Assembly (NCBI GenBank): GCA_038225555.1
Contig: JBBRRB010000026.1
Location: 24,936 to 88,935, forward strand
Length of the DNA stretch: 64,000 nucleotides
Direction: 5' to 3'
Source: JANXQZ01 sp038225555
GTDB taxonomy: Bacteria > Acidobacteriota > Terriglobia > Bryobacterales > Bryobacteraceae
Part shown: piece by piece, positions 44,166-52,268 of the stretch
Numbering within the stretch: the first letter of the stretch is position 1
Layout of the letters: every line of letters begins with the position of its first letter
Made by a program: the position numbers and the translations under genes
Notes under the pieces: generated by a model
Told to the model about the DNA's origin: nothing
Database searches by the model: none
The model's input: the letters and a program-made list of their open reading frames with translations, nothing else

Positions 44166-46847
44166 TTACGGCAGCAACTCGGCAGTCAGCGTAGCGCCGC
44201 CCATCGAAGCCATCACCGCCGAAATTTTCACCGGGCTGTGCGATTTCTTGTCAATCCAAACAGTCGTCTGATCCGCTCCCCCGTCCGCCGACTTCAACTC
44301 CACCTTGTACGCCTCGAACGACCCAGCCGGCACCGTGACGCTTTCCGATCCGGTCACAGCCAATGCCAACAGCTTCGCCTTCTGCTTCTGCAAATCCAGG
44401 TTGCGGAACGATGTCGTGTATCCGTCTGCCAGCGGAAGTGTGCCAAGCACGAAGTAAGCGCCCGCCGCATCGCCGAACACCGGACCGCCCAAATCCACAT
44501 CTAACGGTTTGTCCTTGCCATTCATGGTCATCGTCCCCGTGGCTTTGCCATCCCCAGCGAAATCCACCGTGATAGCCATCGGCCCCTGCTTGACGCTGCG
44601 CTTGCGAACCAGGAGCGTTCCCTTGTCCAGCGTAGTAATGTCGGTTGCCGGACCCATCGGCGTATCCATCGTGTCGGTGGCAACCCACGCCCCGTTCTCA
44701 TCCTTGATTTCGGTCGACAGCTTCAGAGCCATTTGTTGGCCGCCCATGGACATTTTGGCATCGTACTTATAGGTGCCGGCTGTGAGCTCCGACACCGGCT
44801 TCGGAGCACCCACCTTGGAGGAATCTGCGATCTTTGTCACGACCACCGAACTCGGATCAACTGTGATTTCTTTCAGCCGAGCGGTTACCTCCGGCGTTCC
44901 TCCTGATTGATAACGGCCGTCCAGATTCGATGCCAGGAATTTCTCCACCGCCATCAGCATTGCCATGTTGTTCACGGGGCGCGCAAAGCCGTGGCCTTCA
45001 TCCGGGGCCAGGAGATACTCCACCGGGAACTTGCGATCCCGCAGCGCGATTACGATCTGTTCCGCTTCCCGTCGATTCACACGAGGGTCGTTGGCTCCCT
45101 GCACCACCATGAGCGCCGTCTTGATCTTGTCCGCCGAATTGAGCGGCGAGCGATCCTTCAGCCAGGCTTTGCCTTCCGGGGTGCTCATGTCCGCCATGCG
45201 CGAGTACATGATTTTCCTGGCAGCTTCCCAATACGGTGGGATGGCATCCAACAACGTGATCAGGTTCGCCGGACCCACAATGTCCACCGCCGCTCGATAC
45301 ACGTCCGGAGTGAACGCGACACCCGCCAGCGTCGCGTATCCCCCATATGATCCGCCCATGATGCCGACGCGCTTCGGATCCCCGATGCCTTCGGCCACCA
45401 GATACTTCACTCCCCACGTGATGTCGTCCTGCATCTTGCGTCCCCATTCGCCGTTGCCCGCGTTGAGGAACTTCTTGCCGTACCCGGTGGACCCGCGAAA
45501 GTTCGGCATCAGAACGGCATAGCCGCGGTTCGCGAGAAACTGCGCGTAAGGGTGGAAGCCCCATTGATCGCGAGCCCAAGGACCGCCGTGCGGGAACACC
45601 ACTAAAGGCAACCCCTTAGCCGGAACACCTTTGGGCAGCGTCAGGTAGGCGGGCACCTCCAGGCCATCCGACGATTTATAGCGCACTGACTTCATGGGTG
45701 CTAGATCAGCGCGGTTGAGCTTGTCGAAGATTTTATATTGCGGCGTAAGCGTGCGCTTGGCGCGATCGAACAGATATGTCTGGCCGGGCTCCGTGTCGCC
45801 ATTGGCGCTTACCAGCCACATGGTTTCGTCCTTGGTGCGGGAACCGAGACCTACTTCTTTGCCGGGCAGTTGAGTCTTCAGCCATTGATAGTCGGATTCG
45901 AGCTTCTTGTCATGAAAATAGCGGCGCACGCGATCATCCTGATAGGTGGTGAGGACGAGTTCATCGCTCACTTCGGAGAACAGGACGTTTCCGATATCGA
46001 CGCGCTTCAGAGGGTCGGACTCCACCTTGTCCACCTTGCCGCTTTCAGGATCGAGCAGCGTCAGTTCCACCAAGTCCGTGCCGTCGCCCTTATTCGTCTC
46101 CATGTAGACCCGCTTGCCGTCCTTGCTGTAGCGGACGGGGTTGCACTGCTCGAAGACGCTGCAAGAATAGATGTTCTTGAAGCCGCTCGCATCCACGCGC
46201 AGCACTTCCTGGTCGCCGCTGTCGGCGGTGCGCGTGGCCAGCTTGAGATTGCCTTGGAGGTCGAACGTCCAGCCTGAAATCTTGTCCGTGTTTTTGCGAA
46301 TCAGTGTTTTTTCGCCGGTTGAGATTTTCAGTCTGTACAGATCGTGCCAAGCCTTGTCCCGATCGTTTAGACCGATGTAGATGGTGTCGGGATCATTCTT
46401 CGGAAGATCATAAGGTGTGACGCGAACGCCCGTGAGTCCGGTGAGGTCGCGGGAAGGTGGCGCCTCGGAGGCGGTGGCCGCCGCAGCGGGATCCACCGCG
46501 TAGACATTGTAGTTCTCATCGCCGGCGTTGTCTTTGACGTAGAGAATGTATTTGCCATCCCGCGTCCAAAAGTAGCCGAGAATGGGCCGCTTGATTTCGG
46601 TGGTCAGCAGGCGGGCGGCACTGAATGGCTCGTCCACTTTTTTCACCCACACGTTGCGGGTGTCTTTCCAGGGCTTCAGGAATGCAATGTATTTGCCGTC
46701 GGGCGAAATTTGCGCGGCGGCGATTTCAGGGTTGCCGAACAGCAGTTCGCGATCGATCAGCGGCGGCATTCCGGGAGCGTCTTTCTTCTGCGCGAAGAGC
46801 GCAAACGTCAGAAACGCGGAGATAGCGATGGGCAGGAATCTTTTCAT
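44166..46847 (-). CDS. Exported S9-family (prolyl-oligopeptidase-like) peptidase with C-terminal extension
   Basis: An 893-residue serine peptidase with signal peptide MKRFLPIAISAFLTFALFAQ. I start at the ATG at 46847, since the longer frame adds 46 residues before that signal. A beta-propeller (about 25-400) is followed by an alpha/beta-hydrolase domain. Its nucleophile motif is GGSYGGYAT, the Asp lies in VQGANDPRVNRREAEQ and the His in DEGHGFARP. This completes the catalytic triad of S9C acyl-peptide hydrolases. Unusually, about 230 residues follow, with KYDAKMSMGGQQMALKLSTEI and TVPAGSFEAYKVELKSADGG, resembling a DUF3108-like beta-barrel. It is divergent from the ccm cluster. Confidence 0.9.
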   Translation of the reverse strand: MKRFLPIAISAFLTFALFAQKKDAPGMPPLIDRELLFGNPEIAAAQISPDGKYIAFLKPWKDTRNVWVKKVDEPFSAARLLTTEIKRPILGYFWTRDGKYILYVKDNAGDENYNVYAVDPAAAATASEAPPSRDLTGLTGVRVTPYDLPKNDPDTIYIGLNDRDKAWHDLYRLKISTGEKTLIRKNTDKISGWTFDLQGNLKLATRTADSGDQEVLRVDASGFKNIYSCSVFEQCNPVRYSKDGKRVYMETNKGDGTDLVELTLLDPESGKVDKVESDPLKRVDIGNVLFSEVSDELVLTTYQDDRVRRYFHDKKLESDYQWLKTQLPGKEVGLGSRTKDETMWLVSANGDTEPGQTYLFDRAKRTLTPQYKIFDKLNRADLAPMKSVRYKSSDGLEVPAYLTLPKGVPAKGLPLVVFPHGGPWARDQWGFHPYAQFLANRGYAVLMPNFRGSTGYGKKFLNAGNGEWGRKMQDDITWGVKYLVAEGIGDPKRVGIMGGSYGGYATLAGVAFTPDVYRAAVDIVGPANLITLLDAIPPYWEAARKIMYSRMADMSTPEGKAWLKDRSPLNSADKIKTALMVVQGANDPRVNRREAEQIVIALRDRKFPVEYLLAPDEGHGFARPVNNMAMLMAVEKFLASNLDGRYQSGGTPEVTARLKEITVDPSSVVVTKIADSSKVGAPKPVSELTAGTYKYDAKMSMGGQQMALKLSTEIKDENGAWVATDTMDTPMGPATDITTLDKGTLLVRKRSVKQGPMAITVDFAGDGKATGTMTMNGKDKPLDVDLGGPVFGDAAGAYFVLGTLPLADGYTTSFRNLDLQKQKAKLLALAVTGSESVTVPAGSFEAYKVELKSADGGADQTTVWIDKKSHSPVKISAVMASMGGATLTAELLP

Positions 46848-47053
46848 GGAGTGGACACCTTCCGATACAGACGATTTTACGCTCGGATTTGTTCCGTTGC
46901 AGCCTGGCGCGGCGACCGAGAGAAAACGAACGCCTGCATGCTCGCCATTCCAGTCTGGCCTCTGCAAATCGATCTCCGGGTCCATGACGATCCAGTAGCG
47001 GCTGTCTCACGTAACTACTCCCGGAGCTATACTGAAAGTTCAGGGAGAATAGC

Positions 47054-47479
47054 ATGAAAACCTACGGGAAGTTCGGCCTTCTGGTCGTGGCGATCATCGG
47101 GCTCCTGGTCTGGCTCGCCATGGGCGGCATCAGCGAAAACAAGACATACTACAAAACCATTTCAGAGCTGACGCAGTTGGGCGATCAAGCGCACGGCAAG
47201 CGCCTGAAGGTTGGCGGCCTTGTCGAGGATGGATCTATCGTCCGAAACGGCAAGGAGGTTTCTTTCGTGCTTCATCAGGACAAGCAGAAGTTGCGCGTGG
47301 TCTACAGCGGTATCGAGCCCCTGCCCGACACGTTCAAGAACGGCGCGGAGGCGCTCGCCGACGGCAAACTTGGACCTGGTGGCATTTTCGAGGCTTCCAA
47401 AATCCAGGCCAAATGCGCCTCGAAGTATGAAGCCAAGCCCACCCAGAATAAGGAAGCGCTCCAAAATCGTAAGGCATAA
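47054..47479 (+). CDS. ccmE: Cytochrome c maturation protein CcmE, Cys-type
   Basis: A 141-residue haem chaperone: one N-terminal membrane helix (FGLLVVAIIGLLVWLAM) and an OB-fold domain in the periplasm. In most bacteria the haem is bound covalently to a His in HxxxY. Here the motif is Cys121-x3-Tyr125 (KCASKYEAK), the CxxxY variant known from archaea, some deltaproteobacteria and Gram-positives. GGGAGA precedes the ATG. It is the first gene of the ccm cluster; ccmF follows after 19 bases. Confidence 0.9.
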   Translation: MKTYGKFGLLVVAIIGLLVWLAMGGISENKTYYKTISELTQLGDQAHGKRLKVGGLVEDGSIVRNGKEVSFVLHQDKQKLRVVYSGIEPLPDTFKNGAEALADGKLGPGGIFEASKIQAKCASKYEAKPTQNKEALQNRKA

Positions 47480-47498
47480 TCTTTAAGAGTTCATTCAC

Positions 47499-49514
47499 AT
47501 GGAAAACATAGGCGCACTGGCCCTGTTGCTCGCGTTTTGCTTGGCGGTTTACTCCGTCGCTGGCTCTCTTCTTGGCAAATTCCGGCGGAACGCGTTTCTG
47601 GCGGTGAGCGCTGAACGCGCCGTTTACTCGGTCTGGTTCCTGGTTACGATCGCGGCCGGGCTGCTGGTCTACTCTCTGCTGATCGGCGACTTTCGGATGG
47701 CCTACGTCGCCAGCCACAGCAATAAGTCCATGTCCGCTTGGTACAAATACGCGGCGTGGTGGGGCGGTCAGGAAGGTTCGCTCCTGCTCTGGGCGTGGCT
47801 TCTCTCGACCTACGCGGCCATCGTTACTTTCCAGAACCGTCGCAAGTTCCGCGACATGATGCCTTATGTCAACAGCGTCATGATGACCACCGAGGCGTTC
47901 TTCCTGTTCCTGGTTACCTTCCAGTTCAGCCCGTTTCAGGTGCTGGCAGTCGGCAAGGGGATCACCGACGTGGGTGACGGCCAAGGCTTGAATCCCCTGC
48001 TGCAGTACTGGACCATGGTGATTCATCCTCCGATTCTCTATCTCGGATATGTCGGCTTCGTGGTTCCCTTCGCGTTCGCGTTCGCGTCTCTCGTGACTCG
48101 TCAGCCCGGAGATGGCTGGATCCACACCACCCGCCGCTGGGCGATTGTTACATGGCTCTTCCAAAGCACTGGGATTCTGCTAGGGGCTGGCTGGGCCTAT
48201 GCCGTCCTGGGATGGGGCGGCTACTGGGGCTGGGATCCGGTGGAAAATGCTTCTCTGTTGCCCTGGATCACGGCCACCGCTTTCCTGCACTCCGTGATGA
48301 TGCAGGAGAAAAAGGGCATGATGAAAGTCTGGAACATGGTGCTGGTTTCGGCCACGTTCTTCTTGTGCATCTTTGGAACGTTCCTCACCCGCTCGGGCGT
48401 GGTCAACTCAGTGCATGCATTTGCTCAGTCGCCAATCGGAGCGTACTTTGTGGGCTTCCTGGCCATTGGGATTGCGATTACCGTGTGGATGATTCTCGGC
48501 CGTCTGGATTACCTCAAGAGCGAGACTCCGATGGAGAGCGTGGTTTCCCGTGAATCCAGCTTCATGTTCAACAATCTGATCTTGCTGGCGAGCTGTTTCG
48601 CGATCCTATGGGGCACTCTCTTCCCCGTGATCTCGGAGAAGCTCACAGGTGAGAAAATCAGCGTGGACGCTCCATTCTTCAATCGCGTCAACATTCCCAT
48701 CGCGCTCTTCTTAATGTTTCTGACCGGAGTTGGACCCCTGATCGCCTGGCGACGCAGTTCGGTCGAGAGCCTGAAGCGAGCCTTCCTTTGGCCTACTGTC
48801 GCCGGGGTTTCTTTGATGATTGGGCTGGCGTTCTTCGGAGTGTACGAACACCCATATGCTCTGATCTCGTTCGGTTTGTGCCTGTTCGTCACCACCTCTA
48901 TCCTCATCGAGTTCTGGAAAGGCGCTTCCGCGATTCGCGGCAAAACTGGCATGTCTATTCTGCCTGCCATGGTGGAACTCACCCATCGCAACACGCGCAG
49001 GTATGGCGGTTACATCGTTCATCTCGCGGTGGTCCTGATGTTCATCGGGTTTACGGGACAAGCGTTTAATCAGAACAAGACCGTCGAAGTCGCCAAGGGT
49101 GACACGTTTAAAATTGGCCACTACGATCTGACCGTCGTAGGTCAGAAGGAAGGCGAGAACGAAAATTATCTTTGGAGCAGGCTTACGCTGGACGTGAAAG
49201 GCAATGGCCGTGATTTGGGCATCCTGGAACCCGAAAAGCGATTCTACAAGACCAGCCGGCAGCCCACCTCCGAGGTGGCCATTCGCCGCCGTCTCAATGA
49301 GGATTTGTATCTGAACTTTGCCGGACCTTCCACAGACAGCAAGCAGTCAGTTCTGCAAGCGTACGTTTTCCCGCTTGTATCGTGGATCTGGATTGGATGG
49401 TGGGTTCTGTTTATCGGCACGATCGTGTGCCTGATTCCGAGCAAGATTCGGCTGCAATACGCTCGGACCCAAGTGGTTGGAATAACCAAGAAACATGCTC
49501 CTGTTACGAAATAG
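47499..49514 (+). CDS. ccmF: Cytochrome c haem lyase subunit CcmF
   Basis: A 671-residue polytopic membrane protein of the CcmF/NrfE type, which joins haem from CcmE to the CxxCH motif of apocytochrome c. The haem-handling WWD signature is GGYWGWDPVENASLLPWITATAFLHSVMM, with flanking family segments WWGGQEGSLLLWAWLL, MVIHPPILYLGYVGFVVPFAFAFASL and FGTFLTRSGVVNSVHAFAQSPIG. A periplasmic beta domain near the end (KGDTFKIGHYDLTVVGQKEGEN) is typical. Length matches the family (640-680). It overlaps ccmH by 20 bases. Confidence 0.96.
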   Translation: MENIGALALLLAFCLAVYSVAGSLLGKFRRNAFLAVSAERAVYSVWFLVTIAAGLLVYSLLIGDFRMAYVASHSNKSMSAWYKYAAWWGGQEGSLLLWAWLLSTYAAIVTFQNRRKFRDMMPYVNSVMMTTEAFFLFLVTFQFSPFQVLAVGKGITDVGDGQGLNPLLQYWTMVIHPPILYLGYVGFVVPFAFAFASLVTRQPGDGWIHTTRRWAIVTWLFQSTGILLGAGWAYAVLGWGGYWGWDPVENASLLPWITATAFLHSVMMQEKKGMMKVWNMVLVSATFFLCIFGTFLTRSGVVNSVHAFAQSPIGAYFVGFLAIGIAITVWMILGRLDYLKSETPMESVVSRESSFMFNNLILLASCFAILWGTLFPVISEKLTGEKISVDAPFFNRVNIPIALFLMFLTGVGPLIAWRRSSVESLKRAFLWPTVAGVSLMIGLAFFGVYEHPYALISFGLCLFVTTSILIEFWKGASAIRGKTGMSILPAMVELTHRNTRRYGGYIVHLAVVLMFIGFTGQAFNQNKTVEVAKGDTFKIGHYDLTVVGQKEGENENYLWSRLTLDVKGNGRDLGILEPEKRFYKTSRQPTSEVAIRRRLNEDLYLNFAGPSTDSKQSVLQAYVFPLVSWIWIGWWVLFIGTIVCLIPSKIRLQYARTQVVGITKKHAPVTK

Positions 49515-49992
49515 CGCGCGGCTGAATGCGATACTGCTGCTGGCTTTCTCGCTGCCCTTCTCGATTGGATCGGCGTTTGCGCAATCCGCCGCTCAGCTCG
49601 AAAGCGACGACGTAAAGCGCGTCGCCTCAAGGCTGGCGTGCCAGTGCGGCTCGTGCAAATCCACGGTTGCGTGTGAGATGCCGGGCGGCTGCGGATTTTG
49701 CAAGCGCGTCAAAACTAAGATCGCTCAAATGCAGGCAGGAGGCGCGTCGGACAAGCAGGTCATTGCCGCAGTGGTGAAAGAGAGCGGGCCTGACATGTTT
49801 CTAGCCGAGCCCGGAACGTGGGGCTGGCTCACTCCTTATCTAGCCGGGGCGCTGGGATTAGTGGTCATTTATTGGTTCGTTCGCAGAAGCATGCGGGCAC
49901 CCGCGATGGCCGCCGCCGGACCGCCCATCGATCATGAAGCATTGGACCGCTATCACGAGCGCATCGAGAAGGATCTGGAAAAGCTCGAGTAA
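49495..49992 (+). CDS. ccmH: CcmH-type apocytochrome thiol-reductase, variant Cys motif
   Basis: A 165-residue exported, membrane-anchored protein. A signal peptide (LLLAFSLPFSIGSAFAQ) is followed by the three-helix CcmH domain and one membrane helix (PYLAGALGLVVIYWFV). The standard motif LRCxxCQ is replaced by RLACQCGSCKSTVAC, with a further CGFC: seven Cys in about 24 residues. By family knowledge CcmH keeps the apocytochrome thiols reduced for haem attachment. It begins inside ccmF (20-base overlap) and its TAA overlaps the next ATG by one base. Confidence 0.85.
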   Translation: MLLLRNSARLNAILLLAFSLPFSIGSAFAQSAAQLESDDVKRVASRLACQCGSCKSTVACEMPGGCGFCKRVKTKIAQMQAGGASDKQVIAAVVKESGPDMFLAEPGTWGWLTPYLAGALGLVVIYWFVRRSMRAPAMAAAGPPIDHEALDRYHERIEKDLEKLE

Positions 49993-50372
49993 TGGTCTTG
50001 GTCATCGTAGCGGTTCTACTGACGGCTGGAACGTTGCTGTTTACTCTGTTTGTCCGGGCGAAAGATATCCCGGAACCCACGCCTGTATCGCCGACTTTGC
50101 ACCTGGAAGAGCGCAAAGCCCGCATCTATGAAAATCTGCGCGATTTGCAATTTGAGTATCGGGTAGGGAAGCTTTCCGACGAAGATTATCAGAAGACGAA
50201 GCAGGGTTTGCAGCGTGAACTCTCTCTCACGCTGGCCGAACTTGAAGGGGGGAAGCCGGAGAGCGCGGCTGCGCCCGCCCCAAAGCCGGACGGAAAGACG
50301 TGTCCGCATTGCGGCGCTAAATTCCCTCGACCATTGAAATTCTGCGGCGAGTGCGGCAAGGCGATGGCATGA
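49992..50372 (+). CDS. CcmI-like short membrane protein with C-terminal zinc ribbon
   Basis: A 126-residue protein: one N-terminal helix (MVLVIVAVLLTAGTLLFTLFV), then a cytoplasmic helical part with KARIYENLRDLQFEYRVGKLSDEDYQKTKQGLQRELSLTL. This resembles the region after the first membrane segment of CcmI. It ends in a zinc ribbon CPHCGAKFPRPLKFCGECG with two CxxC pairs. Full-length CcmI carries TPR repeats here; those are absent. TAATG coupling with ccmH and the position in the ccm operon support a role in cytochrome c assembly, which is inference. Confidence 0.75.
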   Translation: MVLVIVAVLLTAGTLLFTLFVRAKDIPEPTPVSPTLHLEERKARIYENLRDLQFEYRVGKLSDEDYQKTKQGLQRELSLTLAELEGGKPESAAAPAPKPDGKTCPHCGAKFPRPLKFCGECGKAMA

Positions 50373-50451
50373 TTCGTCAAATCGAATCGAAGTGCAGCCA
50401 GGATGCCCAATGCCGCTTAGTTTTCACGATATGAGACTATCTGAGCAACTT

Positions 50452-50635
50452 GTGGGGCAGCCAATCTTGGCTGCAGCCGGCTTTCAGCCGGCTTTCTCAG
50501 CTCTCAAATACTCTCCAACGTCCAGGCAAGGCCGCCTGAAAGGCGGCTGCGGGCAGGATTGCCCGCCCCACTTGGATTCGAACTCGATTCGTGGGCCAAA
50601 GGCCCATTCGCGACATCCAGGATTGGCTGCCCCAC
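50452..50635. repeat. Palindromic MITE-like repeat element
   Basis: The ends GTGGGGCAGCCAATCTTGG (50452-50470) and CCAGGATTGGCTGCCCCAC (50617-50635) are inverted copies with 18 of 19 matches. Inside, GCAGCCGGCTTTCAGCCGGC pairs imperfectly with GCCGCCTGAAAGGCGGCTGC, and a second inner copy of the terminus (GGCAGGATTGCCCGCCCCAC) ends at 50571. The element therefore consists of nested inverted repeats. It has no coding potential of its own and resembles REP/MITE-type intergenic elements. Confidence 0.75.
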
Positions 50636-51573
50636 TCCTTCTCCTCCTTACCGTGTTGCCCTCGTTCGCGGCGGTGGATGGGACCATTACGAACGCCACC
50701 AGCGGGAATCTTGGCAGCGGTGTCTCCATAGCCCTGGTGGAACCGGGCCCAAGCGGAATGAAGACCCTGGGCCAGACCACCTCCGACGCTGCAGGCAAGT
50801 TTGCGTTCACTGAATCCGCGCAAGGTCCAAGCCTGCTGCAAGCTACCTACCAAGGCGTCACCTATTCGAAGATGCTAATGCCCGGAGCACCGACGGCGGG
50901 ACTGAGCATGGAGGTCTACGACTCGACCAAAAAGCCGGTTTCCAAAATCGCTCAGCACATGATTCTCGTTCAGCCCACCGGGAGCGACCTGAATATTAGC
51001 GAAACGTTCCTGCTCCAAGGCGACCCCAAGCTCACCTACTCGGACCACGACGGCGGCACTCTCCGGCTTTACATTCCGCCCGGGATCAAAGGCAATGTCA
51101 GCGTGCAGGCCACCGGCCCTGGAGGAATGCCCGTGGCGCGCCCAGTGCAGAAGACCAAATTGCCGAACGTCTACATGGTCGATTACCCCATCAGGCCGGG
51201 TGAGACGCGGCTGGATTTTACCTACTCTGTGGCAGCATCGAATCCCGCCGTGCTCGAGGGCAAGATCCTGCACAAGGACGGAAAAGCACGCTTGGTGGTT
51301 CCGAATGGCGTTACTGCCAAGGGCGAGGGCATCACCGATCTCGGCAAAGAACCTCGATCGCAAGCGAGCATCTACGAGATCTCTGGCGATTCGTATAGAG
51401 CCGAGATCACTGGGACGGGCTCGTTGCAAGGACCCGAAGCGGCACCGGATGAAGACACGGGCACTCCGCAAATCCAGCAAGCGCAGCCGCACATCTACAA
51501 CAAGATGTATTGGATCATGGGTATCTTCTTCGCGATCCTGGGACTAGGGACCTATCTGCTGGCTCGCGAATGA
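50572..51573 (+). CDS. Membrane-anchored secreted protein in the ccm operon, unrecognised
   Basis: A protein of about 333 residues, frame open from 50392. The start is uncertain because the repeat element overlies the 5' end. TTG at 50572 gives a basic n-region and signal peptide ending LLLLLTVLPSFAAVDG; TTG at 50623, GTG at 50392 or ATG at 50410 are alternatives. The mature part opens with a carboxypeptidase-regulatory-like beta-sandwich (GTITNATSGNLGSGVSIALVEPG...TSDAAGKFAF). More beta domains follow, then a final membrane helix (MYWIMGIFFAILGLGTYLLA). ATGA overlap with ccmA places it in the operon. Its role is unknown; a periplasmic assembly factor is possible. Confidence 0.75.
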   Translation: MDSNSIRGPKAHSRHPGLAAPLLLLLTVLPSFAAVDGTITNATSGNLGSGVSIALVEPGPSGMKTLGQTTSDAAGKFAFTESAQGPSLLQATYQGVTYSKMLMPGAPTAGLSMEVYDSTKKPVSKIAQHMILVQPTGSDLNISETFLLQGDPKLTYSDHDGGTLRLYIPPGIKGNVSVQATGPGGMPVARPVQKTKLPNVYMVDYPIRPGETRLDFTYSVAASNPAVLEGKILHKDGKARLVVPNGVTAKGEGITDLGKEPRSQASIYEISGDSYRAEITGTGSLQGPEAAPDEDTGTPQIQQAQPHIYNKMYWIMGIFFAILGLGTYLLARE

Positions 51574-52268
51574 GCCCGGCCGTTGTCATCGATAGAGTCT
51601 GGAAATTTCACGGCGACTTTCCCGCTCTTCGCGATATCAGCCTCAACGTAGAGGCTGGTTCTTGTCTGGCATTGCTCGGCCGCAACGGAGCAGGGAAGAC
51701 AACGCTGCTCAAGATTCTTGCCGGGTTGTCGAAGCCGGGAAAGGGCGCGATCACCATTCTCGGAAAGGACGCGCGGGCGCCCGAAACCCGCTCTCTAACC
51801 GGGGTGCTCGGGCATGGGATCGGCATCTACGACGAGCTATCGGCGTTTGAGAATCTAAGGCTCTTCGCAACACTCTACGGAGTGAAAGATCCGAAGAAGA
51901 CTGCGGACGAATGGCTTGAGAAGACCGGGCTGGACCGGGTGCGCGACGGCTTGGTTCGCGAGTTTTCGCGAGGCATGCGGCAGCGCCTAGCCGTGGCGCG
52001 CGTATTTTTGCATAACCCCGCTCTGCTGCTTCTGGATGAGCCGTTTACGGCACTCGATGACAGAGCCATCGCGGTCTTGCAGCAGCTTTTAACCGCCGCT
52101 CGCGCCGAAGGCAGAACCATTATCATGTCCACTCATCAGTTGCGCGAGGCCCTGGCCTTGGCAACGGATGTGGCACTGATCTCCCGCGGCAAGTTGGCCT
52201 TCAGCGGCGAGCGTACGCAGGACATGCTCGACGACCCGGGCTGGCTTTATAAGAATTATGGCGAATAG
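51570..52268 (+). CDS. ccmA: Haem exporter ABC ATP-binding subunit CcmA
   Basis: A 232-residue ABC ATPase. Walker A is GRNGAGKTT (37-45), the signature is FSRGMRQRLAVARVF, Walker B is LLLLDEPFTALD and the H-loop is STHQL. With CcmB and CcmC it powers release of holo-CcmE. The ATG at 51570 overlaps the upstream stop (ATGA); a frame extension to 51510 is unlikely. It overlaps ccmB by 11 bases. Motif and position together distinguish it from a general ABC ATPase. Confidence 0.94.
   Translation: MSPAVVIDRVWKFHGDFPALRDISLNVEAGSCLALLGRNGAGKTTLLKILAGLSKPGKGAITILGKDARAPETRSLTGVLGHGIGIYDELSAFENLRLFATLYGVKDPKKTADEWLEKTGLDRVRDGLVREFSRGMRQRLAVARVFLHNPALLLLDEPFTALDDRAIAVLQQLLTAARAEGRTIIMSTHQLREALALATDVALISRGKLAFSGERTQDMLDDPGWLYKNYGE

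Noticed and set aside
51510..51569. Upstream extension of ccmA
   Set aside because: It would overlap the preceding gene by 60 bases; the ATG at 51570 fits the family start and the ATGA overlap.
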